DNA from: Hydractinia symbiolongicarpus
Taxonomy: Eukaryota; Cnidaria; Hydrozoa; Anthoathecata; Hydractiniidae
Reading direction: 5' to 3'
Assembly: GCF_029227915.1 (NCBI RefSeq)
Contig: NC_079882.1
Coordinates: 32,852,001-32,916,000 of the forward strand
DNA length: 64,000 bases
The stretch's first letter is position 1, and every line of letters begins with the position of its first letter. Position numbers and translations under genes: made by a program. Positions 12,131-24,650 of this stretch are shown piece by piece. The notes beneath the pieces are model-generated. The model was not told where the DNA came from. It saw only the letters and a program-made list of their open reading frames with translations, and made no database searches.

Positions 12131-13140
12131 AAAAATCGTTCTGGAAATGAGTTTACTCACAGGGTACTTTCTTTGTATACATTTGACTATATGGGCCAAG
12201 CCCGGGATTTACGGGAAATCGCGGGTTTTCGTTTTCCGGCGATTAAACCTCTTTCATTAAGCGTCTCATCAAAAATGAAAACATTTTTGAAAACTACAAG
12301 TCTCATGCGTTTTAGTGGTGAAAAAAAAAATTAAAAAATCGTTCGGGAAATGAATTTACTCTCTGGGTACTTTCTTTGTATACATTCGACTATACGGGCC
12401 AAGACCCGGATTTACGGGAAAACGCGGGTTTTCGTTTGCCGGCGATTAAACCTCTTTCATTAAGCGTCTCATCAAAAATGAAAACATTTTTGAAAACTAC
12501 ATGTCTCATGCGTTTAGTGGTAAAAAAAAAATATAAAAAATCGTTCAGGAAATGAGTTTACTCCCTGGGTACTTTCTTTGTATACTTTTGACTATACGAG
12601 CCAAGCCCGGGATTTACGGGAAATCACTGGTTTTCGTTTGCCGGCGATTAAACTTCTTTTATTCAGCGTCTCATGAAAAATGAAAACATTTTTAAAAACT
12701 ACAAGTCTTATGCGTTTTAGTGGTGAAAAAATAATTTAAAAAATCGTTCTGGAATTGAGTTTACTCACAGGGTACTTTCTTTGTATACATTTGACTATAT
12801 GGGCCAAGCCCGGGATTTACGGGAAATCGCGGGTTTTCGTTTTCCGGCGATTAAACCTCTTTCATTAAGCGTCTCATCAAAAATGAAAACATTTTTGAAA
12901 ACTACAAGTCTCATGCGTTTTAGTGGTGAAAAAAAAAAAAAAAAAATCGTTCGGGAAATGAATTTACTCTCTGGGTACTTTCTTTGTATACATTCGACTA
13001 TACGGGCCAAGACCCGGATTTACGGGAAAACGCGGGTTTTCGTTTGCCGGCGATTAAACCTCTTTCATTAAGCGTCTCATCAAAAATGAAAACATTTTTG
13101 AAAACTAGATGTCTCATGCGTTTAGTGGTAAAAAAATAAT
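11535..13140. repeat. 3-monomer (607-608 bp) higher-order repeat
   Basis: A trio of monomers is repeated: one with TACATTTGACTATATGGG, one with ACTCTCTGGGTAC and AAGACCCGG, and one with TTCAGG and AATCACTGG. The first marker occurs at 11571, 12178 and 12786 (607 and 608 bp apart). A single ancestral trio lies at 9140-9700. In segment B the same marker occurs at 23101, 24317, 24925, 26344 and 26952. Confidence 0.85.
12929..12946 (+). other. 18-bp poly(A) run in monomer tail
   Basis: In this monomer the usual A-rich tail, broken elsewhere by TAATTT or TT, is an uninterrupted run of 18 A. Neighbouring related copies have 9-11 A followed by TTAAAAAATCG. It is the longest homopolymer I noticed. 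It could be a real slippage product or a sequencing or assembly error. Confidence 0.9.
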
Positions 13141-13762
13141 ATAAAAAATCGTTCTGGAAATGAGTTTACTCACAGGGTACTTTCTTTGTATACATTCGAC
13201 TATACGGGCCAAGCCCGGGATTTACGAGAAATCGCGGGTTTTCGTTTTCCGGCGATTAAACCTCTTTCATTAAGCGTCTCATCAAAAATGAAAACATTTT
13301 TGAAAACTACAAGTCTCATGCGTTTTAGTGGTGAAAAAGTAATTTAAAAAATCTTTCGGGAAATGAGTTTACTCCCTGGGTACTTTCTTTTTATACATTC
13401 GACTATACGGGCCAAGCCCCGGATTTACGGAAAAACGCGGCATTTCGTTTGCCGGCGATTAAACCTCTTTCATTAAGCGTCTCATCAAAAATGAAAACAT
13501 TTTTAAAAACTAGATGTCTTATGCGTTTAGTGGTAAAAAAATAATATAAAAAATCGTTCGGCAAATGAGTTTACTCCCTGGGTACTTTCTTTGTATACTT
13601 TTGAGTATACGGGCCGAGTCCGGGATTTAGGGAAATCGCAGGTTTTCGTTTGCCGGCGATTAAACTGCTTTTATTCAGCGTCTCATCAAAAATGAAAACA
13701 TATTTGAAAACTACAAGTCTCATGCGTTTTAGTGGTGAAAAAATAATTTAAAAAATCGTTCT

Positions 13763-13965
13763 GGAAATGAGTTTACTCACAGGGTACTTTCTTTGTATAC
13801 ATTCGACTATACGTGCCAAGCCCGGGATTTACGGGAAATCGCGGGTTTTCGTTTGCCGGCGATTAAACTTCTTTTATTCAGCGTCTCATCAAAAATGAAA
13901 ACATTTTTGAAAACTACAAGTCTCACGCGTTTTAGTGGTGAAAAAATAATTTAAAAAATAGTTCG
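13763..13965 (+). repeat. Monomer subtype 3: TCACAGG / ATTCG / CGTGCCAAG form
   Basis: This 203-bp subtype has ACTCACAGGGTAC instead of ACTCCCTGGGTAC, ATTCGACTATACGTGCC instead of TTTTGACTATACGGGCC, and usually starts after TTCTGG rather than TTCGGG. Copies in the right half commonly have AAAAATAAAAAC in the dyad and TTTTAATGGTG in the tail. It recurs through all domains except that the left 5 kb mostly has CGGGCC with TCACAGG. It is a useful anchor for aligning higher-order units. Confidence 0.85.
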
Positions 13966-14167
13966 GGAAATGAGTTTACTCCCTGGGTACTTTCTTTGTA
14001 TACTTTTGACTATACGGGCCAAGCCGGGATTTACGGGAAATCGCAGGTTTTCGTTTGCCGGCAATTAAACTTCTTTTATTCAGCGTCTCATCAAAAATGA
14101 AAACATTTTTAAAAACTACAAGTCGTATGCGTTTTAGTGGTGAAAAAATAATTTAAAAAATCGTTCT
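13966..14167 (+). repeat. Monomer subtype 4: shortened CCAAGCCGGG form
   Basis: This 202-bp subtype lost one C in the first GC box, giving CCAAGCCGGGATTTACGGG instead of CCAAGCCCGGGATTTACGGG. The box therefore no longer contains the CCCGGG palindrome. It is very common from 13.9 kb to the right end and rare in the first 5 kb. A further derivative in the right third drops another base (ACGGCCAAGCC), giving 201-bp class units such as the one starting near 50805. Confidence 0.8.
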
Positions 14168-14369
14168 GGAAATGAGTTTACTCCCTGGGTACTTTCTTTG
14201 TATACTTTTGACTATACGGGCCGAGTCCGGGATTTAGGGAAATCGTAGGTTTTCGTTTGCCGGCGATTAAACTGCTTTTATTCAGCGTCTCATCAAAAAT
14301 GAAAACATTTTTGAAAACTACAAGTCTCATGCGTTTTAGTGGTAAATAAATAATATAAAAAATCGTTCG
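14168..14369 (+). repeat. Monomer subtype 2: GCCGAGTCC / TTAGGG form
   Basis: This 202-bp subtype reads GGGCCGAGTCCGGGATTTAGGG: the CCAAGCCC box is replaced by CCGAGTCC, and a 1-bp deletion turns TTACGGG into TTAGGG. It is usually followed by GCAGG or GTAGG instead of GCGGG, and by CTGCTTTTATTCAGCG. Many copies in the centre and right also carry AAATCATTTTTG in the dyad. It occurs from 1.2 kb to the right end, generally followed by the subtype with CCAAGCC(G/A)GG, so it helps set the phase of the higher-order units. Confidence 0.85.
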
Positions 14370-17300
14370 GGAAATGAGTTTACTCACTGGGTACTTTCTT
14401 TGTATACTTTTGACTATACGGGCCAAGCCCGGGATTTACGGGAAATTGCAGGTTTTCGTTTGCCGGCGATTAAACTTCTTTTATTCAGCGTCTCAGCAAA
14501 AATGAAAACATTTTTAAAAACTACAAGTCTTATGCGTTTTAGTGGTGAAAAAATAATTTAACAAATCGTTCTGAAAATGAGTTTACTCCCTGGGTACTTT
14601 CTTTGTATACTTTTGACTATACGGTCCGAGTCCGGGATTTAGGGAAATCGTAGGTTTTCGTTTGCCGGCGATTAAACTGCTTTTATTCAGCGTCTCATCA
14701 AAAATGAAATCATTTTTGAAAACTACAAGTCTCATGCGTTTTAGTGGTGAAAAAATAATTTAAAAAATCGTTTGGGAAATGAGTTTACTCCCAGGGTACT
14801 TTCTTTGTATACTTTTGACTATACGGGCCGAGTCCAGGATTTAGGGAAATCGCAGGTTTTCGTTTGCCGGCGATTAAACTGCTTTTATTCAGCGTCTCAT
14901 CAAAAATGAAAACATATTTGAAAACTACAAGTCTCATGCGTTTTAGTGGTGAAAAAATAATTTAAAAAATCGTTCTGGAAATGAGTTTACTCACAGGGTA
15001 CTTTCTTTGTATACATTCGACTATAGGTGCCAAGCCCGGGATTTACGGGAAATCGCGGGTTTTCGTTTGCCGGCGATTAAACTTCTTTTATTCAGCGTCT
15101 CATCAAAAATGAAATCATTTTTGAAAACTACAAGTCTCATGCGTTTTAGTGGTGAAAAAATAATTTAAAAAATCGTTTGGGAAATGAGTTTACTCCCTGG
15201 GTACTTTCTTTGTATACTTTTGACTATACGGGCCGAGTCCGGGATTTAGGGAAATCGCAGGTTTTCGTTTGCCGGCGATTAAACTGCTTTTATTCAGCGT
15301 CTCATCAAAAATGAAAACATATTTGAAAACTACAAGTCTCATGCGTTTTAGTGGTGAAAAAATAATTTAAAAAATCGTTCTGGAAATGAGTTTACTCACA
15401 GGGTACTTTCTTTGTATACATTCGACTATACGTGCCAAGCCCGGGATTTACGGGAAATCGCGGGTTTTCGTTTGCCGGCGATTAAACTTCTTTTATTCAG
15501 CGTCTCATCAAAAATGAAAACATTTTTGAAAACTAAAAGTCTTACGCGTTTTAGTGGTGAAAAAATAATTTAAAAAATCGTTCGGGAAATGAGTTTACTC
15601 CCTGGGTACTTTCTTTGTTTACTTTTGACTATACGGGCCAAGCCGGGATTTACGGGAAATCGCGGGTTTTCGTTTGCCGGCAATTAAACTTCTTTTATTA
15701 AGCGTCTCATCAAAAATGAAAACATTTTTGAAAACTACAAGTCTCATGCGTTTTAGTGGTGAAAAAATAATTTAAAAAATCGTTCGGGAAATGAGTTTAC
15801 TCCCTGGGTACTTTCTTTGTATACTTTTGACTGTACGGGCCAAGCCGGGAATTACGGGAATCGCGGGTTTTCGTTTGCCAGCGATTAAACTTCTTTTATT
15901 CAGTGTCTCACCAAAAATGAAAACATTTTTAAAAACTACAAGTCTTATGCGTTTTAGTGGTGAAAAAATAATTTAAAAAATCGTTCTGGAAATGAATTTA
16001 CTCACAGGGTACTTTCTTTGTATACATTCGACTATACGTGCCAAGCCCGGGATTTACGGGAAATCGCGGGTTTTCGTTTGCCGGCGATTAAACTTCTTTT
16101 ATTCAGCGTCCCATCAAATATGAAAATATTTTTGAAAACTACAGGTCTCATGCGTTTAGTGGTATATAAATAATATAAAAAATCGTTCGGGAAATGAGTT
16201 TACTCCCTGGGTACTTTCTTTGTATACTTTTGACTATACGGGCCAAGCCCGGGATTTACGGGAAATCGCGGGTTTTCGTTTGCCGGCGATTAAACTTCTT
16301 TTATTCAGCGTCTCAGCAAAAATGAAAACATTTTTAAAAACTACAAGTCTTATGCGTTTTAGTGGTGAAAAAATAATTTAACAAATCGTTCTGGAAATGA
16401 GTTTACTCCCTGGGTACTTTCTTTGTATACTTTTGACTGTACGGGCCGAGTCCGGGATTTAGGGAAATCGTAGGTTTTCGTTTGCCGGCGATTAAACTGC
16501 TTTTATTCAGCGTCTCATCAAAAATGAAATCATTTTTGAAAACTACAAGTCTCATGCGTTTTAGTGGTGAAAAAATAATTTAAAAAATCGTTTGGGAAAT
16601 GAGTTTACTACCTGGGTACTTTCTTTGTATACTTTTGACTATACGGGCCAAGCCGGGATTTACGGGAAATCGCGGGTTTTCGTTTGCCGGCGATTAAACT
16701 TCTTTTATTCAACGTCTCATCAAAAATGAAAACATTTTTAAAAACTACAATTCTCATGGGCTTTAGTGGTGCAAAAATAATTTAAAAAATCGTTCTGGAA
16801 ATGAGTTTACACACAGGGTACTTTTTTGTCTACATTCGACTATACGTGCCAAGCCCGGGATTTACGGGAAATCGCGGGTTTTCGTTTGCCGGCGATTAAA
16901 CTTCTTTTATTCAGCGTCTCATCAAAAATAAAAACATTTTTGAAAACTACAAGTCTCATGCGTTTTAATGGTGAAAAAATAATTTAAAAAATCGTTCGGA
17001 AAATGAGTTTACTCACAGGGTACTTTCTTTGTATACATTCGACTATACGTGGCAAGCCCGGAATTTACGGGAAATCACGGGTTTTCGTTTGCCGGCGATT
17101 AAACTTCTTTTATTCAGCGTCTCATCAAAAGTAAAAACATTTTTGAAAACTACAAGTCCCATGCGTTTTAATGGTGAAAAAATAATTTAAAAAATCGTTC
17201 GGAAAATGAGTTTACTCTCTGGGTACTTTCTTTGTATACTTTTGACTATACGGCCAAGCCGGGATTTACGGGAAATCGCGGGTTTTCGTTTGCCGGCGAT

Positions 17301-18139
17301 TAAACTTCTTTTATTCAGCGTCTCATCAAAAATGAAAACATTTTTAAAAACTACAAGTCTTATGCGTTTTAGTGGTGAAAAAATGATATAAAAAATCGTT
17401 CGGGAAATGAGTTTACTCCCTGGGTACTTTCTTTGTATATTTTTGACTATACGGGCCAAGCCCGGGATTTACGGGAAATCGCGGGTTTTCGTTTGCCGGC
17501 GATTAAACTTCTTTTATTCAGCGTCTCATCAAAAATGAAAACATTTTTGAAAACTACAAGTCTCATGCGTTTTAGTGGTGAAAAAATAATTTAAAAAATC
17601 GTTCGGGAAATGAGTTTACTCCCTGGGTACTTTCTTTGTATACTTTTGACTATACGGGCCAAGCCGGGATTTACGGGAAATCGCGGGTTTTCGTTTGCCG
17701 GCGATTAAACTTCTTTTATTCAGCGTCTCATCAAAAATGAAAACATTTTTGAAAACTACAAGTCTCATGCGTTTTAATGGTGAAAAAATAATATAAAAAA
17801 TCGTTCGGGAAATGAGTTTACTCCCTGGGTACTTTCTTTGTATACTTTTGACTATACGGGCCAAGCCCGGGATTTACGGGAAATCGCGGGTTTTCGTTTG
17901 CCGGCGATTAAACCTCTTTCATTAAGCGTCCCATCAAAAATGAAAACATTTTTGAAAACTACAAGTCTCATATGTTTAGTGGTAAAAAATAATATAAAAA
18001 ATCGTTCGGGAAATGAGTTTACTCCCTGGGTACTTTCTTTGTATACATTCGACTATACGGGCCAAGCCCCGGATTTACGGGAAAACGCGGGATTTCGTTT
18101 GCCGGCGAGTAAACCTCTTTCATTAAGCGTCTCATCAAA

Positions 18140-18345
18140 AATGAAAATATTTTTGAAAACTACAGGTCTCATGCGTTTAGTGGTAAATAAATAATATAAA
18201 AAATCGTTCGGGAAATGAGTTTACTCCCTGGGTACTTTCTTTGTATACTTTTGACTATACGGGCCAAGCCCGGGATTTACGGGAAATCGCAGGTTTTCGT
18301 TTGCCGGCGATTAAACTGCTTTTATTCAGCGTCTCATCAAAAATG
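18140..18345. other. Monomer present in A, missing from B (breakpoint at about 35,345)
   Basis: Offsets between A and B change from 17,199 (at 17838) to 16,997 (at 19429). In A a monomer with a CTACAGGTCTCATGCGTTTAG tail is followed by one with ATATTTGAAAACTACAAGTCG. In B, at about 35,330-35,360, one monomer begins as the first and ends as the second, with the switch inside CATCAAAAATGAAAACAT. This is an exact one-unit difference with an in-register chimera. Confidence 0.82.
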
Positions 18346-19424
18346 AAAACATATTTGAAAACTACAAGTCGTATGCGTTTTAGTGGTGAAAATATAATTT
18401 AAAAAATCGTTCTGGAAATGAGTTTACTCCCTGGGTACTTTCTTTGTATACTTTTGACTATACGGGCCGAGTCCGGGATTTAGGGAAATCGTAGGTTTTC
18501 GTTTGCCGGCGATTAAACTTCTTTTATTCAGCGTCCCATCAAATATGAAAATGTTTTTGAAAACTACAGGTCTCATGCGTTTAGTGGTAAATAAATAATA
18601 TAAAAAATCGTCGGGAAATGAGTTTACTCCCTGGGTACTTTCTTTGTATACTTTTGACTATACGGGCCAAGCCCGGGATTTACGGGAAATCGCGGGTTTT
18701 CGTTTGCCGGCGATTAAACTTCTTTTATTCAGCGTCTCAGCAAAAATGAAAACATTTTTAAAAACTACAAGTTTTATGCGTTTTAGTGGTGAAAAAATAA
18801 TTTAACAAATCGTTCTGGAAATGAGTTTACTCCCTGGGTACTTTCTTTGTATACATTCGACTATACGTGCCAAGCCCGGGATTTACGGGAAATCGCGGGT
18901 TTTCGTTTGCCGGCGATTAAACTTCTTTTATTCAGCGTCCCATCAAATATGAAAATATTTTTGAAAACTACAGGTCTCATGCGTTTAGTGGTAAATAAAT
19001 AATATAAAAAATCGTTCGGGAAATGAATTTACTCCCTGGGTACTTTCTTTGTACACTTTTGACTATACGGGCCAAGCCCGGGATTTACGGGAAATCGCAG
19101 GTTTTCGTTTGCCGGCGATTAAACTGCTTTTATTCAGCGTCTCATCAAAAATGAAAACATATTTGAAAACTACAAGTCTCCTGCGTTTTAGTGGTGAAAA
19201 ATTAATTTAAAAAATCGTTCTGGAAATGAGTATACTCACAGGGTACTTTCTTTGTATACATTCGACTATACGTGCCAAGCCCGGGATTTACGGGAAATCG
19301 CGGGTTTTCGTTTGCCGGCGATTAAACTTCTTTTGTTCAGCGTCTCATCAAAAATGAAAACATTTTTGAAAACTACAAGTCTCACGCGTTTTAGTGGTGA
19401 AAAAATAATTTAAAAAATCGTTCG

Positions 19425-19625
19425 GGAAATGAGTTTACTCCCTGGGTACTTTCTTTGTATACTTTTGACTATACGGGCCAAGCCGGGAATTACGGGAATC
19501 GCGGGTTTTCGTTTGCCGGCGATTAAACTTCTTTTATTCAGTGTCTCACCAAAAATGAAAACATTTTTAAAAACTACAAGTCTTATGTGTTTTAGTGGTG
19601 AAAAAATAATTTAAAAAATCGTTCT
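19425..19625 (+). repeat. Monomer subtype 6: 201-bp GGAATTACGGGAATCG form
   Basis: This copy has CCAAGCCGGGAATTACGGGAATCGCGGG: one base lost in the first GC box and one A lost before TCG, plus GTGTCTCACC in the middle. It is 201 bp long. Sister copies lie near 15.79, 29.96, 32.99 and 36.42 kb, and a shorter GGAATTAGGGAATCG relative near 21.10 and 38.09 kb. Their positions are exactly those expected from the segment A to segment B duplication and from the 3033-bp duplication inside B. Confidence 0.85.
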
Positions 19626-22229
19626 GGAAATGAATTTACACACAGGGTACTTTCTTTGTATACATTCGACTATACGTGCCAAGCCCGGGATTTACGGGAA
19701 ATCGCGGTTTTTCGTTTGCCGGCGATTAAACTTCTTTTATTCAGCGTCCCATCAAATATGAAAATATTTTTGAAAACTGCAGGTCTCATGCGTTTAGTGG
19801 TAAATAAATAATATAAAAAATCGTTCGGGAAATGAGTTTACTCCCTGGGTACTTTCTTTGTATACTTTTGACTATACGGGCCAAGCCCGGGATTTACGGG
19901 AAAACGCGGGTTTTCGTTTGCCGGCGATTAAACTTCTTTTATTCAGCGTCTCAGCAAAAATGAAAACATTTTTAAAAACTACAAGTCTTATGCGTTTTAG
20001 TGGTGAAAAAATAATTTAACAAGTCGTTCTGGAAATGAGTTTACTCCCTGGGTACTTTCTTTGTATACATTCGACTATACGTGCCAAGCCCGGGATTTAC
20101 GGGAAATCGCGGGTTTTCGTTTGCCGGCGATTAAACTTCTTTTATTCAGCGTCCCATCAAATATGAAAATATTTTTGAAAACTACAGGTTTCATGCGTTT
20201 AGTGGTAAATAAATAATATAAAAAATCGTTCGGGAAATGAATTTACTCCCTGGGTACTTTCTTTGTATACTTTTGACTATACGGGCCAAGCCCGGGATTT
20301 ACGGGAAATCGCAGGTTTTCGTTTGCCGGCGATTAAACTGCTTTTATTCAGCGTCTCATCAAAAATGAAAACATATTTGAAAACTACAAGTCTCATGCGT
20401 TTTAGTGGTGAAAAATTAATTTAAAAAATCGTTCTGGAAATGAGTTTACTCACAGGGTACTTTCTTTGTATACATTCGACTATACGTGCCAAGCCCGGGA
20501 TTTACGGGAAATCGCGGGTTTTCGTTTGCCGGCGATTAAACTTCTTTTATTCAGCGTCTCATCAAAAATGAAAACATTTTTGAAAACTACAAGTCTCACG
20601 CGTTTTAGTGGTGAAAAAATAATTTAAAAAATCGTTCGGGAAATGAGTTTACTCCCTGGGTACTTTCTTTGTATACTTTTGACTATACGGGCCAAGCCGG
20701 GATTTACGGGAAATCGCGGGTTTTCGTTTGCCGGCAATTAAACTTCTTTTATTCAGCGTCTCATCAAAAATGAAAACATTTTTAAAAACTACAAGTCGTA
20801 TGCGTTTTAGTGGTGAAAAAATAATTTAAAAAATCGTTCTGGAAATGAGTTTACTCCCTGGGTACTTTCTTTGTATACTTTTGACTATACGGGCCGAGTC
20901 CGGGATTTAGGGAAATCGTAGGTTTTCGTTTGCCGGCGATTAAACTGCTTTTATTCAGCGTCTCATCAAAAATGAAAACATTTTTGAAAACTACAAGTCT
21001 CATGCGTTTTAGTGGTGAAAAAATAATTTAAAAAATCGTTCGGGAAATGAGTTTACTCCCTGAGTACTTTCTTTGTATACTTTTGACTATGCGGGCCAAG
21101 CCGGGAATTAGGGAATCGCGGGTTTTCGTTTGCCGGCGATTAAACTTCTTTTATTCAGTGTCTCACCAAAAATGAAAACATTTTTAAAAACTACAAGTCT
21201 TATGCGTTTTAGTGGTAAATAAATAATATAAAAAATCGTTCAGGAAATGAGTTTACTCCCTGGGTACTTTCTTTGTATACTTTTGACTATACGGGCCGAG
21301 TCCGGGATTTAGGAAAATCGTAGGTTTTCGTTTGCCGGCGATTAAACTGCTTTTATTCAGCGTCTCATCAAAAATAAAATCATTTTTGAAAACTACAAGT
21401 CTCATGCGTTTTAGTGGTGAAAGAATAATTTAAAAAATCGTACGGGAAATGAGTTTACTCCCTGGGTACTTTCTTTGTATACTTTTGACTATACGGGCCA
21501 AGCCGGGATTTACGGAAAATCGCGGGTTTTCGTTTTCCGGCGATTAAACTTCTTTTATTCAAAGTCTCATCAAAAATGAAAACATTTTTAAAAACTACAA
21601 TTCTCATGGGCTTTAGTGGTGAAAAAATAATTTAAAAAATCGTTCTGGAAATGAGTTTACTCACAGGGTACTTTCTTTGTATACATTTGACTATACGTGC
21701 CAAGCCCGGGATTTACGGGAAATCGCGGGTTTTCGTTTGCCGGCGATTAAACTTCTTTTTTTCAGCGTCTCATCAAAAATAAAAACATTTTTGAAAACTA
21801 TAAGTCTCATGCGTTTTAATGGTGAAAAAATAATTTAAAAAATCGTTCGGGAAATGAGTTTACTCCCTGAGTACTTTCTTTGTATACTTTTGACTATACG
21901 GGCCAAGCCGGGATTTACGCGAAATCGCGGGTTTTCGTTTGTCGGCGATTAAACTTCTTTTATTCAGCGTCTCATCAAAAATGGAAACATTTTCGAAAAC
22001 TACAAGTCTCATGCGTTTTAGTGGTGAAAAAATAATATAAAAAATCGTTCGGGAAATGAGTTTACTTCCTGGGTACTTTCTTTGTATACTTTTGACTATA
22101 CGGGCCAAGCCCGGGATTTACGGGAAATCGCGGGTTTTCGTTTGCCGGCGATTAAACTTCTTTTATTCAGCGTCTCATCAAAAATGAAAACATTTTTGAA
22201 AACTACAAGTCTCATGCGTTTTAGTGGTG

Positions 22230-24650
22230 AAAAAATAATATAAAAAATCGTTCGGGAAATGAGTTTACTCCCTGGGTACTTTCTTTGTATACTTTTGACT
22301 ATACGGGCCAAGCCCGGGATTTACGGGAAATCGCGGGTTTTCGTTTGCCGGCGATTAAACTTCTTTTATTCAGCGTCTCATCAAAAATGAAAACATTTTT
22401 GAAAACTACAAGTCTCATGCGTTTTAGTGGTGAAAAAATAATTTAAAAAATCGTTAGGGAAATGAGTTTACTCCCTGGGTACTTTCTTTGTATACTTTTG
22501 ACTATACGGGCCAAGCCGGGATTTACGGGAAATCGCGGGTTTTCGTTTGCCGGCGATTAAACTTCTTTTATTCAGCGTCTCAGAAAAAATGAAAACATTT
22601 TTAAAAACTACAAGTCTTATGCGTTTTAGTGGTGAAAAAATAATTTAAAAAATCGTTCTGGAAATGAGTTTACTCACAGGGTACTTTCTTTGTATACATT
22701 CGACTATACGTGCCAAGCCCGGGATTTACGGGAAATCGCGGGTTTTCGTTTTCCAGCGATTAAACTTCTTTTATTCAGCGTCTCACCAAAAATGAAAACA
22801 TTTTTAAAAACTAAAAGTCTTATGCGTTTTAGTGGTGAAAAAATAATTTAAAAAATCGTTTGGGAAATGAGTTTACTCACAGGGTACTTTCTTTGTATAC
22901 ATTCGACTATACGGGCCAAGCCCGGGATTTACGGGAAATCGCGGGTTTTCGTTTTCCAGCGATTAAACTTCTTTTATTCAGCGTCTCATCAAAAATGAAA
23001 ACATTTTTAAAAACTACAAGTCTTATGCGTTTTAGTGGTGAAAAAATAATTTAAAAAATCGTTCTGGAAATGAGTTTACTCACAGGGTACTTTCTTTGTA
23101 TACATTTGACTATATGGGCCAAGCCCGGGATTTACGGGAAATCGCGGGTTTTCGTTTACCGGCGATTAAACCTCTTTCATTAAGCGTCTCATCAAAAATG
23201 AAAACATTTTTGAAAACTACAAGTCTCATGCGTTTTAGTGGAGAAAAAAAAAATTAAAAAATCGTTCGGGAAATGAGTTTACTCTCTGGGTACTTTCTTT
23301 GTATACATTCGACTATACGGGCCAAGACCCGGATTTACGGGAAAACGCGGGATTTCGTTTGCCGGCGATTAAACCTCTTTCATTAAGCGTCTCATCAAAA
23401 ATGAAAACATTTTTGAAAACTAGATGTCTCATGCGTTTAGTGGTGAAAAAATAATATAAAAAATCGTTCGGGAAATGAGTTTACTCCCTGGGTACTTTCT
23501 TTGTATACTTTTGACTATACGGGCCAAGCCCGGGATTTACGGGAAATCGCGGGTTTTCGTTTGCCGGCGATTAAACTTCTTTTATTCAGCGTCTCATCAA
23601 AAATGAAAACATTTTTGAAAACTACAAGTCTCATGCGTTTTAGTGGTGAAAAAATAATTTAAAAAATCGTTAGGGAAATGAGTTTACTCCCTGGGTACTT
23701 TCTTTGTATACTTTTGACTATACGGGCCAAGCCGGGATTTACGGGAAATCGCGGGTTTTCGTTTGCCGGCGATTAAACTTCTTTTATTCAGCGTCTCAGA
23801 AAAAATGAAAACATTTTTAAAAACTACAAGTCTTATGCGTTTTAGTGGTGAAAAAATAATTTAAAAAATCGTTCTGGAAATGAGTTTACTCACAGGGTAC
23901 TTTCTTTGTATACATTCGACTATACGTGCCAAGCCCGGGATTTACGGGAAATCGCGGGTTTTCGTTTTCCAGCGATTAAACTTCTTTTATTCAGCGTCTC
24001 ACCAAAAATGAAAACATTTTTAAAAACTAAAAGTCTTATGCGTTTTAGTGGTGAAAAAATAATTTAAAAAATCGTTTGGGAAATGAGTTTACTCACAGGG
24101 TACTTTCTTTGTATACATTCGACTATACGGGCCAAGCCCGGGATTTACGGGAAATCGCGGGTTTTCGTTTTCCAGCGATTAAACTTCTTTTATTCAGCGT
24201 CTCATCAAAAATGAAAACATTTTTAAAAACTACAAGTCTTATGCGTTTTAGTGGTGAAAAAATAATTTAAAAAATCGTTCTGGAAATGAGTTTACTCACA
24301 GGGTACTTTCTTTGTATACATTTGACTATATGGGCCAAGCCCGGGATTTACGGGAAATCGCGGGTTTTCGTTTACCGGCGATTAAACCTCTTTCATTAAG
24401 CGTCTCATCAAAAATGAAAACATTTTTGAAAACTACAAGTCTCATGCGTTTTAGTGGAGAAAAAAAAAATTAAAAAATCGTTCGGGAAATGAGTTTACTC
24501 TCTGGGTACTTTCTTTGTATACATTCGACTATACGGGCCAAGACCCGGATTTACGGGAAAACGCGGGATTTCGTTTGCCGGCGATTAAACCTCTTTCATT
24601 AAGCGTCTCATCAAAAATGAAAACATTTTTGAAAACTAGATGTCTCATGC
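22230..24650. repeat. 6-monomer (1216-bp) tandem duplication at the A/B boundary
   Basis: About 22,230-23,430 is repeated at about 23,440-24,650. Anchors are GTTAGGGAAAT near 22.45 and 23.67 kb, CAGAAAAAATG near 22.58 and 23.80 kb, and TACATTTGAC at 23101 and 24317. The chimeric junction lies near 23,440: the monomer starts as subtype 1 with a TAGATG tail and then switches to GTGGTGAAAAAATAATATA, where its sister at 24,650 continues with an uninterrupted A run. The duplicated unit spans the A/B boundary, so it arose after the large duplication. Confidence 0.82.

Larger units (their letters stand above)
11110..22650. repeat. Segment A: 57-monomer block, left copy of large tandem duplication
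   Basis: This segment of about 11.5 kb is matched by segment B to its right. Shared rare markers in the same order are: the three-monomer repeat near 11.5-13.1 kb, TTTTTATACATTCG near 13.39 kb, GAGTATACGGG near 13.60 kb, CTATAGGTGCC near 15.03 kb, the damaged ACACAGGGTACTTTTTTGTC monomer near 16.81 kb, AAATGATATAAA near 17.38 kb, GTATATTTTTGAC near 17.44 kb, the 201-bp monomer at 19425, and GTTAGGGAAAT near 22.455 kb. The left limit lies between about 11,100 and 11,126 and cannot be placed more finely because both flanks read alike there. Confidence 0.85.

Noticed and set aside
17838-18194. Open reading frames of 61-120 codons on both strands, many repeated with identical predicted proteins
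   Set aside because: They lie on both strands of the same DNA, start and stop at fixed monomer landmarks, and shift frame because the unit is 202 or 203 bp, not a multiple of three. One-base indels and stop codons break them in sister monomers. No recognisable domain or ribosome-binding context is present. The repetition of the proteins only reflects repetition of the DNA.
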